Below are positions 1-5,683 of a DNA stretch of 6,399 bases, one piece after another. A program made the position numbers and the translations under genes. Where the stretch lies: the NCBI GenBank assembly GCA_027030605.1, contig JALVEV010000310.1, forward strand, positions 1-6,399, read 5' to 3'. Each line of letters begins with the position of its first letter. Positions within the stretch are counted from its first letter, which is position 1. Origin of the DNA: Campylobacteraceae bacterium (GTDB taxonomy: Bacteria; Campylobacterota; Campylobacteria; Campylobacterales; Sulfurovaceae). A model generated the notes under the pieces. That model was not told the DNA's origin, made no database searches, and saw only the letters and a program-made list of their open reading frames with translations.

Positions 1-251
1 TTATGTCTTTTGGTTCAGCTAAACGTTACGACACCTCTAAAATAGAGGTATCTTCTATTTGGAAAAGTCATGGTGATGCATTGGGTAGAAAAATAAGAAA
101 TGAGTTAAAAAAAGCAAAGTTCGATAGAAACTTTACTGTTGTCTTCTCTCCAGAAGAGGACAAATGTAAGGAAAAAGGCTCTTGTGTGGCAGTTACAGGA
201 GCAACTGGATTAACTGTCTGTTCAGAGGCTATTAAAAAAATATTAAGTTAA
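1..251 (+). CDS. tcdA: C-terminal end of a ThiF-family tRNA threonylcarbamoyladenosine dehydratase (TcdA/CsdL-like), partial at 5' edge
   Basis: Only the last 82 or so residues are present, and the reading frame is open to the window edge. The ATG at position 3 is almost certainly an internal methionine, because the N-terminal nucleotide-binding domain of the family is missing. The segment reads GSAKRYDTSKIEV, then KSHGDALGRKIRNELKK, VVFSPEE and finally GSCVAVTGATGLTVCSEAIKKIL. From memory this follows the order of the C-terminal part of E. coli TcdA (a Gly-rich/DPT segment, then DPLAAKLR, VFSTE, and a terminal helix ending in ALKKM). Known family role: TcdA uses ATP to cyclise t6A to ct6A at position 37 of ANN-decoding tRNAs, in the cytoplasm. 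The catalytic and ATP-binding parts lie outside the window, so another ThiF/MoeB-type E1-like enzyme cannot be excluded. It converges on the Sel1-repeat gene with an 11-base gap. Confidence 0.72.
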   Translation, partial: MSFGSAKRYDTSKIEVSSIWKSHGDALGRKIRNELKKAKFDRNFTVVFSPEEDKCKEKGSCVAVTGATGLTVCSEAIKKILS

Positions 252-262
252 TACAGTAAATA

Positions 263-721
263 CTATTTATAAGTATTAAAACTTATTCTTTGACCTCTAA
301 GGACTTTTACTCTTAAACTTCTCTCTAAACTTGCTAAGTGAGCCATGGCTTGTCTATGTCCTGCTTTAGCAGCTAATTTAAACCAATATCGTGCAAGTTG
401 AGGTTGCCTCTTTACACCTCTACCTTGTGCAAAACTAAGACCCATATAGAATTTTGCTTCCGTATGATTGTTTCTTGCTGCTTTATGGAACCACTTAAAT
501 GCTTCTCTTTCACTTCTTCTTACACCATCACCTCTTGCATACATAAGCCCTAAATCAAACTGTGCACGTACATTTCCTTGTACTGCTGCTCTTTGTGCAT
601 AAACAAATTTTTGTGAAACTTGTTGCTGAACTCTTGGAGTGTCTATTATTATGTTATTAAATGGATTTGCTGATAAGTTGATAGTTGTAATAAGTGCTAG
701 TAGTAAAATAACTCTTTTCAT
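263..721 (-). CDS. Small exported Sel1-repeat (SLR/TPR-like) protein
   Basis: A 152-residue protein with a typical signal peptide: MKR, a hydrophobic stretch (residues 4-14), then NLSA with a likely cut after Ala18. The mature part is a short alpha-solenoid. Two complete Sel1-like repeats are visible at about residues 50-86 (GNVRAQFDLGLMYARGDGV...AFKWFHKAA) and 87-122 (HTEAKFYMGLSFAQGRGV...ARYWFKLAA). A third, truncated repeat starts at GHRQAMAHLASL. The tail is basic (SLRVKVLRGQR). Sel1 repeats usually mediate protein-protein contacts; the partner and exact role here are unknown. The periplasm is the expected location, since there is no lipobox cysteine or second membrane segment. The start is supported by an AAGGA ribosome site (729-733, minus strand) seven bases before the ATG. 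It is transcribed divergently from the SUI1 gene across an A/T-rich spacer. Confidence 0.85.
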   Translation of the reverse strand: MKRVILLLALITTINLSANPFNNIIIDTPRVQQQVSQKFVYAQRAAVQGNVRAQFDLGLMYARGDGVRRSEREAFKWFHKAARNNHTEAKFYMGLSFAQGRGVKRQPQLARYWFKLAAKAGHRQAMAHLASLERSLRVKVLRGQRISFNTYK

Positions 722-880
722 TTCTTGTTCCTTAATATTATATTAAATATATTATATAATATAAATTGTTATTTTTAACTTAAGTAAATTAAATTTTAAT
801 AAAAAAAAATATTAATTATTTTTTTTAATATTAAGAGAGAAAGGAATATATGACTATAATATTAAAAAAGGAGTTACTCT
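722..880. promoter_or_regulatory. Divergent A/T-rich intergenic region between the Sel1 gene and the SUI1 gene
   Basis: These 159 bases are almost entirely A and T and must hold the promoters of both flanking genes. For the minus-strand Sel1 gene, TATAAT at 756-751 would start transcription near 744 and leave a short leader with the AAGGA site; a second TATAAT at 742-737 is too close to the ribosome site to be useful. For the plus strand, TATAAT occurs at 755-760 and at 855-860. The second is preceded by TG two bases upstream and by a run of eight T (819-826), which resembles Campylobacterota sigma-70 promoters, but it would give a leader of only about 14 bases. Because the region is so A/T-rich, chance matches to TATAAT are expected. 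Which box is used cannot be settled by eye. Confidence 0.5.
802..826. repeat. Perfect 10-bp A/T inverted repeat in the divergent spacer
   Basis: Eight A followed by TA (802-811) pairs exactly with TA followed by eight T (817-826) across a five-base loop, TTAAT. The stem contains no G or C, so as RNA it would be weak. It lies upstream of the SUI1 gene and is not at the end of any gene, so a terminator role is unlikely. As DNA the two tracts could be bent or melt easily, and the T run is placed like the T-rich element upstream of a Campylobacterota -10 box at 855-860. Low sequence complexity may explain it entirely. Confidence 0.4.
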
Positions 881-1210
881 ATGAAAGAAAATTTATTTGA
901 AATGGGTGCAAATTTTTCAGATGATTGGTCATCAGACAATAGAGATAAAAATATAAAGAAACCAACTATTGAGCTAAAAACCCCTCAAAAACATCAACTC
1001 TACTTTAGTAAAGAGAAACGTCGAGGGAAAGTAGTAACTATTGTACAACCTTTTTATATGGAGACAAATGAGTTAAAAGGAGTGCTTAAAACATTAAAGA
1101 GAAAGTTAGGAACAGGTGGAACTGTAAAAGATAATAGCTTGGAGTTTCAAGGGGAAGTTACAGAAAATTTAAAAGTCCAACTTCAAAAGTTGGACTTTGG
1201 GTTGAAGTAA
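881..1210 (+). CDS. yciH: SUI1/YciH-family translation initiation factor-like protein
   Basis: A 109-residue protein with a SUI1 (eIF1-like) domain at about residues 37-109. The family signature is visible: basic KEKRRGKVVTIVQPF at 44-58, the helix ELKGVLKTLKRKLG at 64-77, the conserved GTGGTVKDNSLEFQGE at 77-92 and a short C-terminal helix. Residues 1-36 form a polar, acidic-then-basic extension (NFSDDWSSDNRDKNIKK) with no recognised fold. Known for the family: bacterial YciH resembles eIF1, binds the small ribosomal subunit and is proposed to influence start selection or to inhibit translation under stress. It acts in the cytoplasm. The start is set by a strong AAAGGAG site (867-873) seven bases upstream, and by an in-frame stop at 863-865. 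Its last 12 codons overlap the likely terminator of the convergent mscL gene, and it ends two bases from the mscL stop codon. Confidence 0.88.
   Translation: MKENLFEMGANFSDDWSSDNRDKNIKKPTIELKTPQKHQLYFSKEKRRGKVVTIVQPFYMETNELKGVLKTLKRKLGTGGTVKDNSLEFQGEVTENLKVQLQKLDFGLK
1172..1198 (-). terminator. Intrinsic terminator of mscL located inside the 3' end of the SUI1 gene
   Basis: A perfect 12-bp inverted repeat, AAAGTCCAACTT (1172-1183) and AAGTTGGACTTT (1187-1198), with a three-base loop. Read on the minus strand, the stem starts 15 bases after the mscL stop codon and runs directly into a T-rich stretch (TTTTAAATTTT, T's from the stem end onward), as expected for a Rho-independent terminator. On the plus strand the stem is followed by GGGTTGAAG, so it does not look like a terminator in that direction. 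The same bases encode residues 98-106 of the SUI1 protein. Confidence 0.75.
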
Positions 1211-1212
1211 GC

Positions 1213-1644
1213 TTAAACGTCTGTACTTCCACAGTGACCACATTTTTTAGCAGCAATTGGAATCTCCATTGCACACTTATTACAAGTTTTAGTTGTAGGT
1301 GCAGGTTCCTCTTCTGGAGTTTTTAATTTGTTATACCCTTTAATAAACATAAATACAACAAAACCTAAAATGACAAAAGAGATAACATCATTTAAAAAAA
1401 GACCATACTTAATAGCAGGAGCTCCTGCTTTATCAAGTGCTGCTAACGAAGCATACTCTTTACCATCAAGAGCAAAGTAGAGTTGAGAAAAATCTACATT
1501 TCCCATTAGTTTACCAACTGGTGGCATAATTACATTATTTACCATCGACTTAATCACTGTTGCAAAGGCTCCACCAAAGATGAAACCTACTGCCATATCA
1601 ACCATATTTCCTTGAATCAGAAACTTTTTAAATTCACTAAACAT
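1213..1644 (-). CDS. mscL: Large-conductance mechanosensitive channel MscL with C-terminal zinc-ribbon-like tail
   Basis: A 143-residue inner-membrane channel. It opens under membrane tension to release solutes on hypo-osmotic shock, and the family assembles as homopentamers. The N-terminal amphipathic helix (FSEFKKFLIQGNMVDMAVG) leads into TM1, about residues 15-40, with the pore-lining AVGFIFGGAFATVIKSMVNNVIMPP signature. The periplasmic loop spans about 41-78 (FSQLYFALDG), and TM2 about 80-103 (YGLFLNDVISFVILGFVVFMFIK). After a charged linker (TPEEEPAPTTKT) the protein ends in CNKCAMEIPIAAKKCGHCG, with cysteines 121, 124, 135 and 138 in two CxxC pairs. This resembles the cysteine-bearing tail found in some MscL proteins, in place of the E. 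coli C-terminal helix bundle. The start is supported by AAAAGGA five bases upstream. It has its own promoter and ends in a hairpin terminator. Confidence 0.96.
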   Translation of the reverse strand: MFSEFKKFLIQGNMVDMAVGFIFGGAFATVIKSMVNNVIMPPVGKLMGNVDFSQLYFALDGKEYASLAALDKAGAPAIKYGLFLNDVISFVILGFVVFMFIKGYNKLKTPEEEPAPTTKTCNKCAMEIPIAAKKCGHCGSTDV

Positions 1645-1674
1645 TCTTATCCTTTTAAATTATAATGAAGAAGA

Positions 1675-1701
1675 ATTATAGCAAAAAAAAATAAAAAAAA
1701 A
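1675..1701 (-). promoter_or_regulatory. Probable sigma-70 promoter of mscL (extended -10 with two T tracts)
   Basis: Read on the minus strand, two runs of nine T separated by a single A (1701-1683) lead directly into TGCTATAAT (1683-1675), a perfect extended -10 with TG one base before TATAAT. No TTGACA-like -35 box is present. T-rich upstream sequence plus an extended -10 is the known sigma-70 promoter form in Campylobacterota. The predicted start near 1668 gives a leader of about 24 bases containing the AAAAGGA ribosome site. A second TATAAT at 1664-1659 is too close to the ribosome site. This suggests mscL can be transcribed independently of the Nudix gene upstream. Confidence 0.65.
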
Positions 1702-1707
1702 TATATT

Positions 1708-2451
1708 TCAACTATAAGTTTCAACATGTTTCTTTTGAGTAAAATAGACATTATTTGAATTTAATATCAAACCTTTATTATTTAAAGTAGAAGAGACTAA
1801 GTCCTTTTGAAAAGTAGACATCTCCTCATGAGCATAAAACTCCTCTAATGGCATCCAAAAAGCTTTCTCTATCTCATGAGTATCAATAATATTTATTTCT
1901 CTACTCAATGGCTCTAGTTGAAAAACTATATACATATTTGATTTATTAAATCTATATGGATGAGAGTTTAAAACTGAAACCATTTTAATAAGTTTAGCTT
2001 TAATACCTGTCTCTTCCCACACTTCTCGAATAATACCCTCTTCTAGACTTTGAGCTTCCTCTAGCATTCCTCCTGGAATCTTGTAGATAGAGTGAGAGCT
2101 ATGAATTCTATCACGTACTAAAAGAATCTCATTATTGTTATTAATAACTACTGCACCCACACCAACGGTATGTGTTGGTGCTACAGGAATATAAGCTTCC
2201 TCTTCTACTCTAAAAGTCAGTGTTGTTCGTTTTGATTCACAGTTATGAAACTCAAAACCTAAAGAGAGAGCAATAGAGAGATGTTCATGTTGAGAGGTAG
2301 TTAAATCTAACCATAACAGAGAGACATTATCTTTTTTAGCTTGTCGAAGTAAGTTTTGAAGAGAAATTTTAAAATCAGATACAGAAGTAGTAGCTATACT
2401 CTCTGTATCTATGATTAGACCATTATATAGGTCTTTTTTTACACTTAACAT
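1708..2451 (-). CDS. NUDT6-like Nudix hydrolase with N-terminal pre-Nudix domain
   Basis: A 247-residue, probably cytoplasmic protein in two parts. Residues 8-90 look like the pre-Nudix domain known from human NUDT6 and plant Nudix proteins: an N-terminal strand (YNGLIIDTESI), a helix (SLQNLLRQAKKD), VSLLWLDL, then LSIALSLGFEFHNCESKRTTLTF, close to the NUDT6 pattern of SLGFxFHxAES..TLTL. Residues 95-220 form the Nudix fold: HTVGVGAVVINNNNEILLVRDR, YKIPGGML, the Nudix box at 128-150 ending REVWEETGI, then SNMYIVFQLEP. The box fits G-x5-E-x7-RE-V-x-EE-x-G-I except that the first glutamate is glutamine (Gln134). The metal-binding REVWEE core is intact, so metal-dependent cleavage of a nucleoside diphosphate derivative is plausible; the substrate is unknown. 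The start codon lies four bases after the ccsBA stop and has only a weak ribosome site (TAAGAAG directly before ATG), which suggests translational coupling. No hairpin terminator is visible after its stop. Confidence 0.88.
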   Translation of the reverse strand: MLSVKKDLYNGLIIDTESIATTSVSDFKISLQNLLRQAKKDNVSLLWLDLTTSQHEHLSIALSLGFEFHNCESKRTTLTFRVEEEAYIPVAPTHTVGVGAVVINNNNEILLVRDRIHSSHSIYKIPGGMLEEAQSLEEGIIREVWEETGIKAKLIKMVSVLNSHPYRFNKSNMYIVFQLEPLSREINIIDTHEIEKAFWMPLEEFYAHEEMSTFQKDLVSSTLNNKGLILNSNNVYFTQKKHVETYS

Positions 2452-2455
2452 CTTC

Positions 2456-5400
2456 TTAGAACTTATTAAGCATTATCAATAGCCCTACTACCCATAAAAC
2501 AAGTGGACTAAGTAGTATAAAGACTAATTTAATATTTTTCTTACTCTTAGCTGCTAGAAGTGTTAAGATAAACAATCCAATTACCGATGGAACAACCCAG
2601 TTAGGTAATGGCATTGGCGCTCCTGCTGCATATGAATGAAGACCTGAAAGATAATAGTTAACCCCAAAGTAGGTCATAATGACTGTTGAGTAGCCCCAAA
2701 GTGAAGCTACGTTAAAAGCAAATGGGTTGTTGAACTTTGGAATAAATCGCAAGTGAAGAATAGTAGCATAAACCAAAATGGTTACAGCTGCCCATGTCTC
2801 TTTAGAGTCCCAACCCCAGTAACGACCCCAAGACTCATTTGCCCAAACTCCACCAAGGAAGTTTCCAACAGTTAAAAGAAAAAGTCCTACAATTAGACTC
2901 ATCTCTGCAATGTTAGTTAACTCTTTTACTGCACGGTCAATATTCTCGTTGTCACCACGTTTCATAATAAAGAGTATCAATACCAAAAGAGATAACATTG
3001 AACCAAGACCTAAAAACCCATCACCAGAGATAATTGTTGCCACATGAACCATTAACCAGTAAGACTTAAGCACAGGAACCAAGTTAGTAATCTCTGGGTT
3101 AATAAAGTTCATATGAGCTACACCCATAGTAATACCTGCAAGAAGCCCAGTTGCTCCTAAAGTAAATGGCGATTTTCTAGCAAAAATAAGTCCTGCAAAC
3201 ATGGTAGCAGCAGCAATAAAAACAATGGATTCATAAGCATTTGACCAAGGGGCATGTCCTCCAATATACCAACGCATTGCCATACTTCCAACATGAACTA
3301 TAAATCCTATAATGAGCAGAACCCATGCTATATTATTGATATATTTAAGTGAACGATTTGGTTTAACAATATTGATAAAAGATGCAAAAAGTAAAATAAG
3401 CCCAACTAAAATATAGAGAGGAACCAATTTTGACAGTAACCCTAATTTATTATACTCTATCTCAACATCAACAACTTTTGGGTCAGGAAGTACCTCTGAA
3501 CCAAACTTCTTTTGGTACATATTAATAAGATTAATTGCTTTATCAAACTTCTCTGTATCTCCATTTTGTTGAAGAGTAGATGCACCTTGGAAAAGGTAAA
3601 CTGTCATCATTCGTACCATCTCTGAAATCTCTTTTGGAAACTTAGCAATGGCATCTTGAGGGTTCATCCATTTGTTGGTTTCATCATGAGGTTTTGGATA
3701 GATTTGGAGTAATGCTCCTGTATAAATCATGTAAGCAACATTCAGACGTTCATCAACTTTAACCAACTCTTTGTCATAAAGATTCTTTTCTAAAGGCTTT
3801 TTACGAATAGACTCATTAATCTGTTTCTGAAGTTTATACTCTCCCTCTTTAGTGAAGAAAGCAATAAATGGAGCATACTTTTCACCCTCTTTAAGCCCCA
3901 ACTCTTTGGCAATACGTGTATGGTCAACTTTAATCATTGGAAGATATTGGTACTGTTTAGGCTCAACTGTCATTCCAAGTAGCATAGCGGTTGGTTCAAC
4001 TCCATAAATAGTACTCTTCCCTGCTAACTTAGCAATGACTTCATGAGCTAATGTATCAATAGGTTTCATCCGTCCACGATTATCTTGAAGAATAATATGA
4101 CCAAACTTATCTACACTCTTTGCAGGATAAGCATTAATCATCTTTGTCATGTTTTCATCTAATGTTGGTAGAGATGAAGCTTGAAGTGGCGTAGTAGTAC
4201 TTAAAGCAAACAGTGTCACTAAAATAGCTGTTGCTGTTTGAAGTTTTCTAGCCCCTTTAAGTAGTTTTTGGAAACGCCCTTTAGGGTCAAATAGGTTCCA
4301 AACCATTCCTAATGCAAGTAACAGATAGCCTAAATAAGTGAGTAATGTTCCTGGGTCATGATTAACAGAGAGTACTGTTCCTTTTTCATCTGGGTCATAA
4401 GAGGATTGGAAAAGTCGGTAGTTTCTATGGTCAAGAACATGGTTCATATAGATTTTATAAGGCATTGATTCTATTCCTTTCTCTTTGTCTGTCAACTCAA
4501 CATCAGAGGAGTAAGAAGATGGACTCATAGAACCAGGGTAACGTTCAAGTTTAAAATCTATTAACTTCACAGAGAAAGGAAGAGGAATCTTCCGAACACC
4601 CAAATACATAGCGACATCTACTCCTCCAACATTGACTCGCTTAATTTCTGAAATATCTCCTGCATAAGCAAAGAGGTCGACCTTCTTTTTCTCTCCATTA
4701 ACATCAACTACAAAAGTAGCAATTTCAGGTCTACCATTTTTAGTTTTATGGTCGGGACTAATAAACTTCATTACCGATTTCTCATGTAGTTGCTTAAGTA
4801 CTACTGAGTTTCCATTGAACTGATAGAGTTTTTTAGATGTGAACTCATTAACCCCTTTAGGTAAAATTGCCTCTTCTCGTGTTAACATTGAGAGTGTTTT
4901 TAAATCAAAACTACTCTCTACTTCTAACTTATTGTCAACTTTAGTACGAATATTTAACATTGGTTTGATTGGATGCTCAATCTTATGGTTAAAACTTAAC
5001 ATAAAAGTTCCAGCATCATAAACCTCACCCTCTTGTAGAAAAATTGGTTGACCTTTTCGACCTGAAGAGACCATCATCTCAAGTACTCGTTTACCATTTT
5101 TTTCATCGGTAACTAGACTCTGTCTTGCTGCAGGTAGATATCCTACTAGCTCAATCTTTATACTCTTTCCATTAAGATTAAAATTTTTAGATAAACTGTT
5201 CTTTGTCATTGAAGAGAAAAATATTTTTTGCTCAAAGTTCTCACTATCATTTCCATCTTCAACATGAATACGCAAAACCTTCTCAGCAGAAGTAATACTG
5301 TTAGCAATATGTCCTTCACGAATATGCATTATTCCCTCATAACCTACATAACGTGTAATAGCTGCACCAATGGCTATGACTAAAAATGCCATGTGAAAAA

Positions 5401-5626
5401 TAAAAACAGATGGTTTAGTTTTGTAACTCTTATACTTAAACATATTATAAACTAATAGAATTATAAAGTAGAGAAGAAATAGTTCAAACCATCGTGAATT
5501 ATAGACCAATGCTCTAGCAGTCTGCGTACCATAATCATTCTCTATAAAGGTAGCACCACCAATAATAGCACCAAACAAAAAAAGCACCAAGACGGCTGCT
5601 TTCATTGAAAAAATCTTTTTTAACAT
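2456..5626 (-). CDS. ccsBA: Fused System II cytochrome c synthetase CcsBA (ResB-ResC fusion)
   Basis: A 1056-residue inner-membrane protein that moves heme to the periplasmic face and attaches it to CXXCH motifs of apocytochromes c. The CcsB/ResB half has TM segments at about 9-27, 46-62 and 73-92, a periplasmic domain at about 93-426, and TM4 at 428-445. A basic cytoplasmic loop follows, then a hydrophobic segment (464-483) that resembles a signal peptide, and a second large, probably periplasmic domain (484-729). The CcsA/ResC half (732-1056) carries several TM segments and the WWD heme motif at 927-945 (GVWANESWGRYWGWDSKETW). His78 is the expected N-terminal TM heme ligand; His958 (ILHLRF) the second TM ligand; His861 and His997 the external histidines flanking WWD. 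Spacings 861-997 (136) and 958-997 (39) equal those I recall for Helicobacter hepaticus CcsBA. AGGA six bases before ATG supports this start. The Nudix gene follows after four bases. Confidence 0.96.
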   Translation of the reverse strand: MLKKIFSMKAAVLVLFLFGAIIGGATFIENDYGTQTARALVYNSRWFELFLLYFIILLVYNMFKYKSYKTKPSVFIFHMAFLVIAIGAAITRYVGYEGIMHIREGHIANSITSAEKVLRIHVEDGNDSENFEQKIFFSSMTKNSLSKNFNLNGKSIKIELVGYLPAARQSLVTDEKNGKRVLEMMVSSGRKGQPIFLQEGEVYDAGTFMLSFNHKIEHPIKPMLNIRTKVDNKLEVESSFDLKTLSMLTREEAILPKGVNEFTSKKLYQFNGNSVVLKQLHEKSVMKFISPDHKTKNGRPEIATFVVDVNGEKKKVDLFAYAGDISEIKRVNVGGVDVAMYLGVRKIPLPFSVKLIDFKLERYPGSMSPSSYSSDVELTDKEKGIESMPYKIYMNHVLDHRNYRLFQSSYDPDEKGTVLSVNHDPGTLLTYLGYLLLALGMVWNLFDPKGRFQKLLKGARKLQTATAILVTLFALSTTTPLQASSLPTLDENMTKMINAYPAKSVDKFGHIILQDNRGRMKPIDTLAHEVIAKLAGKSTIYGVEPTAMLLGMTVEPKQYQYLPMIKVDHTRIAKELGLKEGEKYAPFIAFFTKEGEYKLQKQINESIRKKPLEKNLYDKELVKVDERLNVAYMIYTGALLQIYPKPHDETNKWMNPQDAIAKFPKEISEMVRMMTVYLFQGASTLQQNGDTEKFDKAINLINMYQKKFGSEVLPDPKVVDVEIEYNKLGLLSKLVPLYILVGLILLFASFINIVKPNRSLKYINNIAWVLLIIGFIVHVGSMAMRWYIGGHAPWSNAYESIVFIAAATMFAGLIFARKSPFTLGATGLLAGITMGVAHMNFINPEITNLVPVLKSYWLMVHVATIISGDGFLGLGSMLSLLVLILFIMKRGDNENIDRAVKELTNIAEMSLIVGLFLLTVGNFLGGVWANESWGRYWGWDSKETWAAVTILVYATILHLRFIPKFNNPFAFNVASLWGYSTVIMTYFGVNYYLSGLHSYAAGAPMPLPNWVVPSVIGLFILTLLAAKSKKNIKLVFILLSPLVLWVVGLLIMLNKF

Positions 5627-5651
5627 ATATTATCCTGTCTTTTTAGCGTTG

Positions 5652-5660
5652 ATTGTAACA
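5652..5660 (-). promoter_or_regulatory. Probable promoter of the ccsBA-Nudix unit (extended -10)
   Basis: On the minus strand the sequence TGTTACAAT (5660-5652) is an extended -10, with TG one base before TACAAT, preceded by CTTT. No -35 box is recognisable, as is usual in Campylobacterota. Transcription would start near 5645 and give a leader of about 19 bases containing AGGA (5636-5633). The spacer to the trmA stop is only 57 bases and holds no G/C-containing hairpin, so read-through from trmA is also possible. Confidence 0.5.
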
Positions 5661-5683
5661 AAAGTTTATTAACAGAACATTAA

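Noticed and set aside
3..5. ATG as the start of an 82-residue gene
   Set aside because: The protein matches only the C-terminal part of TcdA-type enzymes, the frame is open to the edge, and no ribosome site can be seen in two bases.
241..277. A/T palindrome TATTAA-G-TTAATA (241-253) and the 6-bp stem AATACT/AGTATT (259-277) between tcdA and the Sel1 gene, as terminators
   Set aside because: The first has a one-base centre and cannot fold as a normal hairpin; the second is short with one G-C pair and lacks a following T run on the plus strand. Neither is convincing, although T's follow the first on the minus strand.
2160..2180. Inverted repeat CACCAAC / GTTGGTG with a seven-base loop inside the Nudix gene
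   Set aside because: It falls in codons for APTHTVGV within a conserved strand, has no T run after it on either strand, and a 7-bp stem is likely to occur by chance.
4839..5021. Plus-strand open frame of 60 codons
   Set aside because: It lies fully inside ccsBA on the opposite strand, has no plausible ribosome site, and its translation resembles no family. It is a shadow frame.
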